From: Fragilaria crotonensis
Taxonomy: Eukaryota; Bacillariophyta; Fragilariophyceae; Fragilariales; Fragilariaceae
Assembly: GCA_022925895.1 (NCBI GenBank)
Contig: JAKSYS010000121.1
Coordinates: 1-64,000 of the forward strand
Direction of reading: 5' to 3'
Length of the DNA: 64,000 nucleotides
This document shows, in pieces, positions 10,664 to 20,840 of the stretch. The stretch's first letter is position 1. The number at the start of each line of letters is the position of its first letter. The notes beneath the pieces were generated by a model. The model was given only the letters and a program-made list of their open reading frames with translations, had not been told where the DNA came from and ran no database searches. A program made the position numbers and the translations under genes.

Positions 10664-10693
10664 CGATGTGGTTGTTCTAGAACAACCACATCG
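10664..10693. repeat. 30-bp perfect palindrome
   Basis: The first 15 bases, CGATGTGGTTGTTCT, are followed at once by their exact reverse complement, with no loop. It could be a cruciform-prone site, a symmetric protein-binding site, or the trace of an inverted insertion. Confidence 0.8.
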
Positions 10694-11406
10694 GAATGGC
10701 AAACGTCATCGTCGAGTTCCGATGAGGACATGATACAAGATACAGTTTTGTGTTCGCGAACTTCCAGGGACATGCCAAGCGCGCCGCCTCAATTCAGCGC
10801 GCCGCACGATGAAAAGTCTACAAACTACTAGAACGTACGCTGATATACACATATTGTTTTCCACGTGGGTACTTTCCGAACGAAGTAAACACGTGGAACG
10901 GAATTTGTTCAGTGTCAAGTCGAAGGGAAATTCGGGCTTCAAATTTACCAAAGGACCCCAAAATTCATGAAGTTAAGGGAAAATCGAATCTCAATTTTAC
11001 GAAGCTGAGGACCCAGAACCGGTACTGGGTCGGGAGTTTTGTAAATTTGTATTGTAAAAATTCAAAAGAGGATCTCTCTATTTCGCTTATTTTAAATCCA
11101 GAGTGAAACCGTCGCTTACCTGGCTTTCAGGTTAGCAGGACGCCCTCTGTATGATATCATATGTCTCTGTATGCATGTGGTACACTACTAGTAGTTACCA
11201 GTTCCAGGTTCCAAGTATGCATAGAAGGTGCATATTCATACAACGTAATCAACACTCAAGGGGGGTTCCTGAACTTCGACTCATGTCAGTACATTCTAGA
11301 TGATTTTATTACGAGGTCAACTAAAAAACCGGAACCTCACATCAGGGTCTCCGGAGTACTACAGTACCAGTTACTCCTTGCTCTTCCTGTACAGTAGTAG
11401 TAGTAC

Positions 11407-11414
11407 CTCATAGA
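11407..11414. repeat. target-site duplication, left copy (CTCATAGA)
   Basis: CTCATAGA directly precedes the left inverted end of the hAT-like element; the same 8 bases occur at 12043-12050 directly after the right end. Confidence 0.85.
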
Positions 11415-12042
11415 CAGGCCTCTTCCAACTAGTACACTGTCCTATTTGTACTATTTTGGCAAAAATAGTACACTTTTTGGACCTTATAATAGTACAATTA
11501 GTACACCTGTACCAGTTTGTGTAGAAAGCTACTTGTGTAGAAGTCTACGTTTGCACCAAAAACTGGACCATGAATGGTAAAGCATTGCCTATTTCACAAC
11601 CAATCTTTGTGAGCCCCTTTGTAAAAATGAAAGAATAGCTTAGAACAGATAACCAGCTATCCAGAAATGTGAGAATGTTTCACATAAGTTTGCAAACCTG
11701 CTGCAAAAATCAATTAGTTCATCTCACGCACATAGCTACCGGTACCTGGTACAGTAGCACCTATGGCGAAACAAAGCCGGTTCGAGCAGCTGAGTTGATC
11801 AAAACTGAACTGGATACTTTGTTGTGAGGATGAGTTCATCATCTTCCTTTCAGGGTAGCTACAGTTTTTGTGTGAGATTGAGATACAATTCCACCCAATT
11901 CCTGCAGAATACAGGAGAACGCAGCGTACCCTTGTACCAAGCACGTACAATTGTACACATCTTTAAAATAGTACACTTTGGAAGGCTCAAATTAGTACAG
12001 TGTACTATTTTAAAGGCGATTGTACTAGTTGGAAGAGGCCTG
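11415..12042. mobile_element. non-autonomous hAT-like DNA transposon (MITE-like), 628 bp
   Basis: The ends are perfect 22-bp terminal inverted repeats: 11415-11436 begins CAGGCCTCTTCC and 12021-12042 is its reverse complement. An identical 8-bp duplication, CTCATAGA, flanks both ends (11407-11414 and 12043-12050). Ends starting CAGG and an 8-bp target duplication are the hallmark of the hAT superfamily. Sub-terminal DNA repeats short motifs such as TAGTACA on both sides, as hAT transposase-binding regions often do. No transposase frame is present, so it would need an enzyme from elsewhere. Perfect ends and target duplication suggest a fairly recent insertion. Confidence 0.88.
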
Positions 12043-12163
12043 CTCATAGATGTTCATAAAAAGGTTATGTAGTAACCAGTCTGGGGGGCGGCCATTGGCC
12101 GCGGTTGTTGCACGACGGTAGAGGAGGTCTGGTAAGATCTATACGCAGAGTACGGAGAACGAT

Positions 12164-12500
12164 TGCAAAATTTGTACCACGTTATAAGCATTGGAATCTG
12201 GAATTCAAAATAAATTTTCCATGGAATCTGGAATTGAAAATATGTTTTCCAGTACTCTGGACATTGGACATGTAGTTTCTACTGCAAAATTTGTACCACG
12301 GAATCTGGAATTCAAAATACATTTTCCAGTATTTCTAGACAGATCGAACAAACTGGATATGGCATTAACGGAGTACTTGTACATAAAATTGTTGTCCGTT
12401 CTACACAACGATTCGTACCACGTTATACAATATACATTTCTGGACACAGTGTAAAAAAGTTTTCATGTAGATTTCTACTGCAAAATTTGTACCATGTACT
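12164..12500. repeat. two interleaved short repeat families
   Basis: The unit GGAATCTGGAATTCAAAATA with a TTTTCCA tail occurs three times (near 12193, 12223 and 12300). A second unit, TGCAAAATTTGTACCA, occurs near 12165, 12282 and 12479, with a diverged relative near 12413. The two alternate, so the block looks like a small higher-order array or the debris of one repeated element. Confidence 0.65.
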
Positions 12501-13704
12501 TTTCTACAGCAAATGCTACGTCAGTACGTGGATTAAAAAATAAATATATACGATTACTTTTGAAAATACAGTACGACAATACCTGAGTTATCTTAGGTAT
12601 ATATAATAAAGGGAAATCCGATTGACATTTAGTTGTCTTCGATCAGGTCGAATACCGTCATTTGCTTGACCTCCCACAAGTACCTCTTGCTAACTCACAG
12701 AGTGCACTTCAATCCTTCAAAGAATGTTTGGGCCAACTAGGGCAAGAGCAGAATCCAGTGAAATAACATCATGGTGGCCTTGCTACTAGTGCATGTCCAA
12801 TATGAGTGCGGTGGAATCTGACTTTGCTCTCCTGACTGGGGGAGCAAGGGATCCACATTGGGAAACACAATTAACAGTGCTCCTTGGACTGAATTTTACA
12901 AGTGCAAACAATGCAGCACCATGGAGATTTGGTACACTTAAAAGTTAGTTCATTTTGAAAGTAAACAATGAAATTTAAGACACTTAATGGTGAGTAAACA
13001 ATGGCAAACAACTAGTTCCTGAATGAAAGCCAAAAACAAGTATTCAAAACTACCAAAAAAAGCCATTTTCACTAATTTTGTGTTTAGACGAAAGCAATGC
13101 GGCCTGGTCAGGAGTCGGGAGTCGGGAGTACCAGCACCGGTACAAGTAATCCATTTCACGGTATTAGAGCAACTGCTACCGCATGCGCTCTACCGTCCTT
13201 ACTGTGTATGATATATAGAACATACAAATACTACAGTATTAGATCATAAACGTTACTAAAGTAACGTTACGCTGGTAGATTTTCACTGACTGATACTTAG
13301 TGCGACGAGACGCTTTACGCAAATCTAAAATACCCCTCTGAGGAAAGCAGTACCTTCACACGTAATTCCTACATAGTTGAATGGTATTTTTGATGATCCG
13401 GTAACGCTGTGGGTACTCAAAAATGGTGCAGAAATGTTACTTCTGATCTATGTAGAACGTTACTCGAAAGACACTCACTTGGTGGTACTTCTAAGTTCTC
13501 CGGGTACTTCGGAGCACACACACAAGCAACAATAACAACAACAACGACGACACCACCAACAACTGCATGCGAATCCACCTCCGCCTCGTACAAGACAAGA
13601 ATTCAAGAAAAGTGGCTTCTTGCTCCAGACAAGAAGGAGGATGATCCACAAAGAATGGAGGATACTCATTTCCAGATATGGATGTTTGGAGTTTGGACAA
13701 TCAT

Positions 13705-14043
13705 TCCGGATGCCACTCTGGTGCGATATCATCGCAAACTAATTTTGAAGCAATGGCGTTGCGAACAATCTGAGTTGGCAGAAAGTTTCGGGGTGCTTTC
13801 TTGATCTCGGATCTGTTTCAAATTTGGCATTTGGACCAGAATTGATGGACTTGTGGTCCAAAATGTGGTGCAGAAATAGAGTCCGGATGCCACACTGGTG
13901 CGACATCATCGCAAACGAATTTTGAAGCAATGGCCTTGCGAACAATCTGAGTTGGCAAAACGTTTTGTGGTTCTTTCTCAATCTCAGATCTGTTTCAAAT
14001 TCTTGAATTGAACAAGAATTGATGGACTTGTGGTCCAATATGT
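13705..14043. repeat. tandem duplication, 177-bp period, about two copies
   Basis: The segment starting TCCGGATGCCAC at 13705 recurs at 13882. Both copies run through GAAGCAATGG, GCGAACAATCTGAGTTGGCA, ATCTGTTTCAAATT and GAATTGATGGACTTGTGGTC. The copies differ at scattered bases, so the event is not recent. The reading frame of the first copy is not kept in the second. Confidence 0.8.
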
Positions 14044-14220
14044 AGTCAAAAAATAATACAAGTGGATGTTGAGTTGGTAGGGACATGGAAAAATCTCGTA
14101 CATTGTGTAGTGGGCACTTGCCATATGCACTATGCACATGTATCGTACAATTGTCCGCCGTGAACAGTCCTGTCAGACGTATTTTGCAGTACTTCGTCGC
14201 GTGCGTACATTCTGTACTGG

Positions 14221-14365
14221 TGATTCAAGATGCGCAGAGTATGGGATACGACGGTACAGTATGCGCATACATGGATGAAAGCTTACTTATCGATCTATCC
14301 CATGATTATACGTTACTAGCATATCGTTGCACCGTTACCGCTCTTAGTACGCCCAACTTAACTCA
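14221..14365 (+). repeat. 5' LTR
   Basis: 145 bp, TG...CA, identical by eye to the 3' LTR. The following bases (TTTATCAGA) weakly resemble the primer-binding site complementary to initiator tRNA-Met used by many copia elements; this is uncertain. Confidence 0.93.
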
Positions 14366-14916
14366 GTTTATCAGACCCAAATCGCTCTTGACAATGGCAA
14401 ACGATGCCATGACATGCCTCCGATGGTAGTGACATGCGCTTAGGCAAGTACGGCTGTGGTAATTCGCCTGTGTCATGCGTTCCGCCCGTTAAGTCTGCGC
14501 ATGCGTATCACCACCATGAATTTATCCCCCTAAATCAGTGATCCTTAACACGTATGATGGTACGTGTGGCCTGAAGCGGAATGAGGTGATCATTCAATCC
14601 CCATTCGATTGTCGGATCGACCCCGACATGCAGTTGATGGATCGAAAGTATCCATTCTCCGATCCGTACCATCGCGGATGATCGATTCAAATACCGTCCG
14701 TTTGGCGAAAGTATTATGATATATAATACTGATTAACGAGTATACGGTACAAACGCGCCTAGTGCATACGATAGTACGGAAAACTACACTAGCACTGGCG
14801 TAGACGTGTCTACCGTTGAACGTATCCTTCTGGGATAAATAAACCCTGAGTTCCAAAACGAATATCTTTGCTTACTTCTTTTCGTACCCGACCTCTTCGA
14901 GCTTCACGAACGGAAC

Positions 14917-16439
14917 ATGGATATTCCTGTCATGCGCGCGGCGATGGTCCGCATCGGATTCTCCGAGCAAGCTGCTCAGGCGCTTGTTGAGGATCAAGGG
15001 ATTGCCACCCTAGAGGAGATCAGACTCCTGTCTGATGACGAGATCGAAAGTCTCTGCAAGGTGATCCGTAGACCGGGAGGAACGATTCCTCCACCCGCTG
15101 GGGCTGCTGCTGGTGCAGCGCAGGTCCAGAACCCTGGCGTCCAAGTAAACCTGCGGGCTGAGCTGAACCTCAAGCTCCTGTCGTTCTACTTACGCCATCA
15201 GGTGCGGGTTAGCCGTACGGTCGCTGTGGCTAGTGTCACTCTTGATAACATCCGCAGCATTCGAGAACTCCGTGAGTTCGAGTCGACTTATAAGAATCGG
15301 ACGACCTCCCGACCATTAACCCCAAAGATTGGCCCAAAACCATGGAAGCCATCGATGAATACCTCCGTTCAGTCCTTGGGGAACGTAAGATTCCGCTCGC
15401 TTACGTTATTCGCAAGAATGAGGACATCGCACCCGATACCGAAACCTTCCCGACTGTTCAGGATGAGATGATCGGGAGAGCTCCGCATTTTTCGATCAAT
15501 GCCGAAGGAGTCAGGGTACCTGATCCTGTCTACCTTGTTAACCGCGAGAAGGTTTGGGACATAGTTTCCCGCATTACTCGAAAGGAAGCGGCATGGACGT
15601 ATGTCAAACCAGCCCAGAAAACGCGGGATGGCCGGTTGGCCTACCAAGGCATCTACGGCCATTACCTAGGGCCGCAACACGTTGATAATATGGCCACGAT
15701 GGCCGAAGACAAGTTGAAGAACACTGTCTACAATGGCGAGCAGCGCCGTTGGGACTTCGAGAAATATGTCAATGTTCACAAGCAGCAGCACTCGGTGTTG
15801 GAAGGCTTGACGGAACATGGACATGTGGGTATCGACCCACGCTCGAAAGTTCGTTACCTGCTTGACGGGATCAAAACCGACAATTCGACGCCGTCAAGAC
15901 CCGTATCATGTCAGAAGAACGACTTCGCTCCGATTTCGACGGATGCGTGACACTGTACCAGGACTACATCCGTCAGACCTCTAAGACCAAGTCGAACCCA
16001 ACGGTTAACATCTCCGCGATGAAGACCGGCGGAAAACGCAAGTTCGATACGGTTGAAGATCGATACTACACAAAGATGAATATGCGTCGCTCACGCCTGA
16101 GCAGAAAAAGGATCTTGCGTCTAAGCGCCTTAAACGAGGCCATAAACCAGGCGCAAAAGATAGCAAGGTCACGAAAGGCAAGGGCGGCGACAACAACCCG
16201 AAGCCGAAAGAAGTCATTAAGAACCTCCGTGCTGTCAATCGCCAGATGTCCCAATTGGCAAAGCAAATGAAGAAGACATCCGTTGCCGACGATGACAGCT
16301 CTGGGCTCTTTTCTAAAAGCACCGCCTCGTCAGCCGGCGACCAAAGAAGGCTAAGGCGGGTGCGAACCGAACGAACGCAGCGCTTACGCGCCAGAAGAAA
16401 GTCTCCATCGATGAGTCCAAGAAGTGACGCTGTGCGTGC
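14917..16439 (+). other. gag region of the copia element
   Basis: Lies between the untranslated leader and pol. The opening part is protein-like (residues resembling a helical domain, GFSEQAAQALVEDQGI) and the later part is Lys/Arg-rich as in nucleocapsid regions. No clear CCHC zinc knuckle was seen. The region does not form one open frame; about three breaks. Confidence 0.7.
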
Positions 16440-19400
16440 TTGGCCGTACTCAGGACGCTGGGGTCGGTTGATGTGTCCGTTGCACATGAATCGGCAACTG
16501 ACCTTGACTCACACGCCGACCAGTGTGCCGTAGGCAGTAACTGCTTAGTAGTCCACGACTACGATCGTCCTATTAATGTGTCGGGTTATAACCCGTCAGG
16601 TCCCGTCGCCAAGGACCTTAAAACTGTTTCCGCGGCGCTCGCGTACGATGACCCAGTTTCTGGCGAAACGGTTATCCTCATGGTCCATCAGGCGATCCAT
16701 ATCCCTGACATCGCTCACAATCTCCTTTCAACGATGCAGCTCAGACTTAATGACGTTATTGTAAACGACGTTCCTCGTTTCTTAACTGACACAGTTACTG
16801 ACCTGACACATTCTTTGGTGATTCCAACCGATGCTACGGACGTCCCATACGTGATTCCCCTTTCGCTCCGTGGGATTACTTCGACTTTCCCAACTCGCAG
16901 ACCGACCACCACAGAGTACGAAACCCTCCCACACATTACTCTGACAGACCCGGATCTTCCGTGGGACCCGCACGACACAACATTTGCCCAACAAGAGGAC
17001 GCGCTCACGAACTACCTGTCGGAAACAGGGGACCGCATCGGAGCATCGCCACCGTCCCGCCGACTTTGCTCGGTTTCCAACATGCATTCGTTCGCCAGCG
17101 ATTTGCAGCGTGGACTCGACGCCCCGAGTATGTCCTTATCAGGAACCTCGCCAACGCTCGAGATCCATTCATTCGCCCGTTCCATTGCATCCCTTCGTTC
17201 CTCGGCGACAGGAAAGCAATTGGATCCCCAACTCTTGGCACGGAATTGGGGAATTGACATAACGACCGCAAGGCGGACCGTAAACGTCACGACCCAACGC
17301 GGCATACGCACGGTATTGCACCCAACACTTTCTCGTCGGTTCCGTACAAACGACCGTCAATTACGGTACCGGCGATTGCCGATTGATTGTTTTACTGACA
17401 CACTCATCTCTAACACTACCTCACGGCGAAACAATAAATACGCACAGGTATTTGCAACATCTGACGGTTGGTGTAGAGCATACCCCATGTCGAAGAAATC
17501 GCTCGCACATGAGGGGCTCTCCCTATTGTTCCAACGTGAAGGTGTTCCCAACGTAATGGTAATGGATGGCGCTAGGGAGCAGACGATGGGTTTGTTCCGG
17601 AAGAAATGCCGCGAGGTCGGAACCCGAGTGCGACAGACAGAGCCTCACACACCCTGGTCGAATGCGGCCGAAGCGGCAATTCGAGAACTGAAAAAGGGCG
17701 TTGGAAGGCAGATGGTCCGCTCCGGCGCGCCCAAGCGTCTTTGGGATGACTGCCTGGAACGAGAGGCATATGTCAGATCTCTGACAGCGCACGATATTTA
17801 TAAACTCGACGGGCAAGTGCCCGAAACCGTTGTCAGCGGCGAAACCGCTGACATATCACCATTCGCCCTATTCAAGTGGTATGAGTGGGTGATGTTCCGA
17901 GACACGTCTGTGACGTATCCGGACGACGCAATGGTTTTAGGCCGCGACCTCGGCCCTGCCATCGACATTGGTCCGGCTATGACCAGGAAGGTCCTTAAAC
18001 AGAACGGACAGGTCGTTTACCGGTCAACCGTCCGATCGCTCACGCCGGATGAGTTGGCCGACGAATCGACAAAGAAGAAGAGGGAAGAGTTTACGGAAAA
18101 GGTGAACGCAGTTTTAGGGGACGGTTTCAAATATGAGGATTTTGCGTCGGACCCGGAATTGGTTGACCTTGACACCCCACCTTCTCAAATTATGCCGACG
18201 ACGACGACGGCGAGATGCCTCAAGTCCCCGATGCTGACGACGAACCCGATGCCGACACACGATCAGTATGTCGGGGCTGAGGTGACACTCCCGCTCGGTG
18301 ACAGGATGTTAAGCGCGAAAGTTCGGAAAAGGAAACGCGCGATCGACGGGAGCCTCGTCGGAAAGGCAAACTCGAACCCCATCCTTGATACTCGAACTTA
18401 CGAAGTCGAATTCGCTGACGGCCAAACAGCGGAACTATCAGCCAACGTCATCGCGCAGAATATGTACGCGATGTGCGACTTGGAGGGCAACCAGTTTCTC
18501 CTTTTAAAGGGGATCGTTGATCACCGTAAAGACGGATCTGCGATCGAACGCGCAGATATGTTCGTCCAACGAGGATCGAATCGTCACTATCGAAAAACAA
18601 CCAAGGGTTGGCAACTATGTGTCGAGTGGAAGGATGGGAGCACATCATGGGAGCGGCTCGCTGACCTGAAGGAATCCAATCCGGTCGAGCTGGCCGATTA
18701 CGCGATTGCCCATGGAATCGAGAATGAACCCGCCTTCGCGTGGTGGGTACCCTTCACGATAAAGCGACGCGATCGGATTATCGCGGCGGTTAACAACCGC
18801 TACCATAAGCGAACGCACAAATTCGGACTCGAGGTCCCGAAGACATACGACGACTGCATTCGCATTGACCGCGAAAACGGTAATACCTTATGGCAGGATG
18901 CCATACGGAAAGAGATGACTAAGGTTCAGGTTGCTTTTCAAGTCCTGAACGGTGACTCAGAACCGCCTCCTACGTATCAGGAGATTCGCTGCCATCTCGT
19001 TTTTGATATCAAGATGGAAGACTTTCAGCGGAAAGCCCGCTTGGTGGCCGGTGGACACATGACTACGTCACCACCTGCATACGTAACGTATGCAAGCGTC
19101 GTCTCGAGGGAGTCAGTGCGTATAGCGCTAACGCTGGCTGCCCTTAACGACCTAGAGGTGAAGACTGCCGACATTGAGAATGCCTATTTAACGGCGCCGG
19201 TAGGTGAGAAGATATGGTGTCGGCTCGGTCCGGAGTTTGGGGCTGACGCCGGCAAGAAGGCAATAATAGTTCGGGCGCTGTACGGTCTGAAGTCTGCTGG
19301 TGCTTCATTCCGAAACCATCTCGCTGATTGCATGCGGCATTTGGGTTGGGAGTCATGCATGGCAGATCCGGACGTGTGGCTCAAACCTGAACTGCGACCA

Positions 19401-20543
19401 GACGACGGCTACAAGTATTACGCATACTGTTTGCTGTACGTGGACGACATTCTAGTTGTCCACCATAATGGAGTTCGGGCTCTAAATGAAATCGATCATT
19501 TCTTTAAGACAAAACCCGGCTCGATACGTGACCCTGAATACTATTTAGGGGCTAAGCTGCGTACGACAACGTTGCCAAATGGGGTACGTTGCTGGGCAAT
19601 GAGCTCAAGCAAGTACATCCAGGCTGCGGTACGCAATGTCAAGGAGTTTCACGACACGAACTTCCCGTCTCGACATTGGTCGAAGCGTGCAAAGGGACCG
19701 TTCCCTCTAAGTTATGCCCCAGAACTCGATGTTAGCCCAGTGTTGGGTGACGGTCATGCATCGTTCTATCAGACTCAAATCGGAGTTCTACGATGGTGCG
19801 TGGAGTTGGGGCGCGTCGATATCATCACTGAGGTTTCGGAGCTCGCGTCATACTTGACTCAACCTCGTGAGGGACACTTGGACGCAGTGTTCCACATCTT
19901 TAACTATCTGGACAAGAAGCATAATGCGAGAATTGTCTTTGATCCGACTTATCCGGTCGTCGACATGTCCTCGTTTAAGGAATGCGACTGGCGACAATAC
20001 TACGGAAACGTTAAGGAGGCGATACCGCCTAATGCGCCGGAGCCACGTGGGAAAGAGGTTGATCTCCGACTCTTCGTGGACTCTGATCATGCCGGTGACC
20101 AACGTACGCGACGGTCGCGAACAGGGTTCATTATTTACATGAATATGTCACCCATTACGTGGTTCTCAAAGAAGCAGTCTACGATCGAGACCAGCGTTTT
20201 TGGTGCTGAATTCGTGGCAATGAAACAAGGCATGGAAACGCTCCGAGGGCTTCGCTATAAGCTTCGGATGATGGGAGTGCATCTCTCTGGCCCCTCATTC
20301 ATATACGGGGACAATATGTCTGTGATTCACAATACTCAGCGACCAGAATCCACATTAAAGAAGAAGTCGAACTCGGTGTGTTATCACGCGGTTCGCGAAG
20401 CGGTTGCGATGGGTGAATGCCTGACTGGGCACGTATCATCTCACGACAATCCTGCAGATATTTGTACAAAGATCATTCCCGGTGGTCAGAAGCGTGACCA
20501 TCTTGTGGGCCTGATTTTATACGACCTTGTAGATCATCGTTGA
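16440..20543 (+). CDS. pol polyprotein region of the copia element
   Basis: 1,367 residues, open throughout. In order: a protease-like box LDSHADQCAVG near the start; an integrase core with the D, D, E signature spread over CFTDT, VMDGAREQ and AAEAAIRELK (~residues 310-430); reverse transcriptase from about residue 800 with LVAGGH, DIENAYL, RALYGLKSAG and the catalytic LLYVDDIL near 998; and RNase H with FVDSDHAGD near 1213 and FGAEFVAM, ending with HVSSHDNPADICTKI. This is the standard Ty1/copia arrangement. The first methionine is the track's choice; such elements are often expressed together with gag by read-through or frameshifting. Confidence 0.9.
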   Translation: MAVLRTLGSVDVSVAHESATDLDSHADQCAVGSNCLVVHDYDRPINVSGYNPSGPVAKDLKTVSAALAYDDPVSGETVILMVHQAIHIPDIAHNLLSTMQLRLNDVIVNDVPRFLTDTVTDLTHSLVIPTDATDVPYVIPLSLRGITSTFPTRRPTTTEYETLPHITLTDPDLPWDPHDTTFAQQEDALTNYLSETGDRIGASPPSRRLCSVSNMHSFASDLQRGLDAPSMSLSGTSPTLEIHSFARSIASLRSSATGKQLDPQLLARNWGIDITTARRTVNVTTQRGIRTVLHPTLSRRFRTNDRQLRYRRLPIDCFTDTLISNTTSRRNNKYAQVFATSDGWCRAYPMSKKSLAHEGLSLLFQREGVPNVMVMDGAREQTMGLFRKKCREVGTRVRQTEPHTPWSNAAEAAIRELKKGVGRQMVRSGAPKRLWDDCLEREAYVRSLTAHDIYKLDGQVPETVVSGETADISPFALFKWYEWVMFRDTSVTYPDDAMVLGRDLGPAIDIGPAMTRKVLKQNGQVVYRSTVRSLTPDELADESTKKKREEFTEKVNAVLGDGFKYEDFASDPELVDLDTPPSQIMPTTTTARCLKSPMLTTNPMPTHDQYVGAEVTLPLGDRMLSAKVRKRKRAIDGSLVGKANSNPILDTRTYEVEFADGQTAELSANVIAQNMYAMCDLEGNQFLLLKGIVDHRKDGSAIERADMFVQRGSNRHYRKTTKGWQLCVEWKDGSTSWERLADLKESNPVELADYAIAHGIENEPAFAWWVPFTIKRRDRIIAAVNNRYHKRTHKFGLEVPKTYDDCIRIDRENGNTLWQDAIRKEMTKVQVAFQVLNGDSEPPPTYQEIRCHLVFDIKMEDFQRKARLVAGGHMTTSPPAYVTYASVVSRESVRIALTLAALNDLEVKTADIENAYLTAPVGEKIWCRLGPEFGADAGKKAIIVRALYGLKSAGASFRNHLADCMRHLGWESCMADPDVWLKPELRPDDGYKYYAYCLLYVDDILVVHHNGVRALNEIDHFFKTKPGSIRDPEYYLGAKLRTTTLPNGVRCWAMSSSKYIQAAVRNVKEFHDTNFPSRHWSKRAKGPFPLSYAPELDVSPVLGDGHASFYQTQIGVLRWCVELGRVDIITEVSELASYLTQPREGHLDAVFHIFNYLDKKHNARIVFDPTYPVVDMSSFKECDWRQYYGNVKEAIPPNAPEPRGKEVDLRLFVDSDHAGDQRTRRSRTGFIIYMNMSPITWFSKKQSTIETSVFGAEFVAMKQGMETLRGLRYKLRMMGVHLSGPSFIYGDNMSVIHNTQRPESTLKKKSNSVCYHAVREAVAMGECLTGHVSSHDNPADICTKIIPGGQKRDHLVGLILYDLVDHR

Positions 20544-20695
20544 TAACCCCCTCACTGAGGTTCGAAGGGTTCCATGGGTTACCTTGTTCGTCATTGATGC
20601 TGACGACTAAATATCACTTTGATCGGATACCACCCGCCGAAGGTTACGACGACCTAATAGACTCGCTTGCTTTAGTCTCATTAGTTCGAGGGGAC

Positions 20696-20840
20696 TGATT
20701 CAAGATGCGCAGAGTATGGGATACGACGGTACAGTATGCGCATACATGGATGAAAGCTTACTTATCGATCTATCCCATGATTATACGTTACTAGCATATC
20801 GTTGCACCGTTACCGCTCTTAGTACGCCCAACTTAACTCA
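20696..20840 (+). repeat. 3' LTR
   Basis: 145 bp, identical by eye to the 5' LTR, preceded by a purine-rich tract and followed by the CTGG target duplication. Confidence 0.93.

Larger units (their letters stand above)
10306..10773 (-). pseudogene. decayed protein-coding fragment, family uncertain
   Basis: One frame on the minus strand reads through this interval with a single internal TGA at 10546-10548. The upstream part is Ser/Asp/Glu-rich; the downstream part has a more protein-like segment (LMDIMLVRQLIADLPFEAPHGK, then SMAAWATSAKYLS). A hydrophobic-helix, PFEAPHGK, Trp-containing-helix pattern recalls a Myb/SANT-like domain that is multi-copy in diatoms, oomycetes and fungi. That resemblance is from memory and weak. 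No start context, no full-length domain and the internal stop suggest a relic. It could also be non-coding. Confidence 0.3.
8875..11414. other. gene-poor region with decayed coding DNA and inverted repeats
   Basis: No intact gene is supported over ~2.5 kb. It holds a decayed reading frame at 10306-10773, a hairpin at 10479-10523, a 30-bp perfect palindrome at 10664-10693, and two inverted copies of the 17-mer TAGAGAGATCCTCTTTT at 9577-9593 and 11064-11080. The rest is AT-rich or GTAC-rich DNA. It probably consists of old mobile-element debris. Confidence 0.45.
12043..14220. other. repeat-rich intergenic region between two mobile elements
   Basis: About 2.2 kb without a supported gene. It contains the right copy of the hAT target duplication (12043-12050), interspersed short repeats at 12164-12500, a (AAC)n/(GAC)n low-complexity tract at 13525-13565, and a 177-bp tandem duplication at 13705-14043. 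A 131-codon open frame at 13409-13804 runs over the low-complexity tract and part of the duplication and is not convincing as a gene. Confidence 0.45.
14221..20840 (+). mobile_element. Ty1/copia LTR retrotransposon (diatom CoDi-like), nearly whole
   Basis: A 6,620-bp element with identical 145-bp direct repeats at both ends (14221-14365 and 20696-20840), each starting TG and ending CA. CTGG, or ACTGG if read one base wider, flanks both sides as a target duplication. A purine-rich tract (GAGGGGA) directly precedes the right LTR. The order is gag region, then protease, integrase, reverse transcriptase and RNase H, which is the copia order. The protease box DSHAD and the short LTRs fit the diatom CoDi lineages. 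The pol reading frame is open over its full length. The gag region is interrupted, with about three breaks, some of which may be sequence error. Identical LTRs mean a young insertion. Confidence 0.93.

Noticed and set aside
13409-13804. 131-codon open frame as a gene
   Set aside because: It crosses an AAC/GAC low-complexity tract and one unit of a tandem duplication; no protein-like conservation is visible.
14366-14380. primer-binding site for initiator tRNA-Met after the 5' LTR
   Set aside because: Only a short match (TATCAGA) to the expected TGGTATCAGA; kept as a remark, not as a feature.
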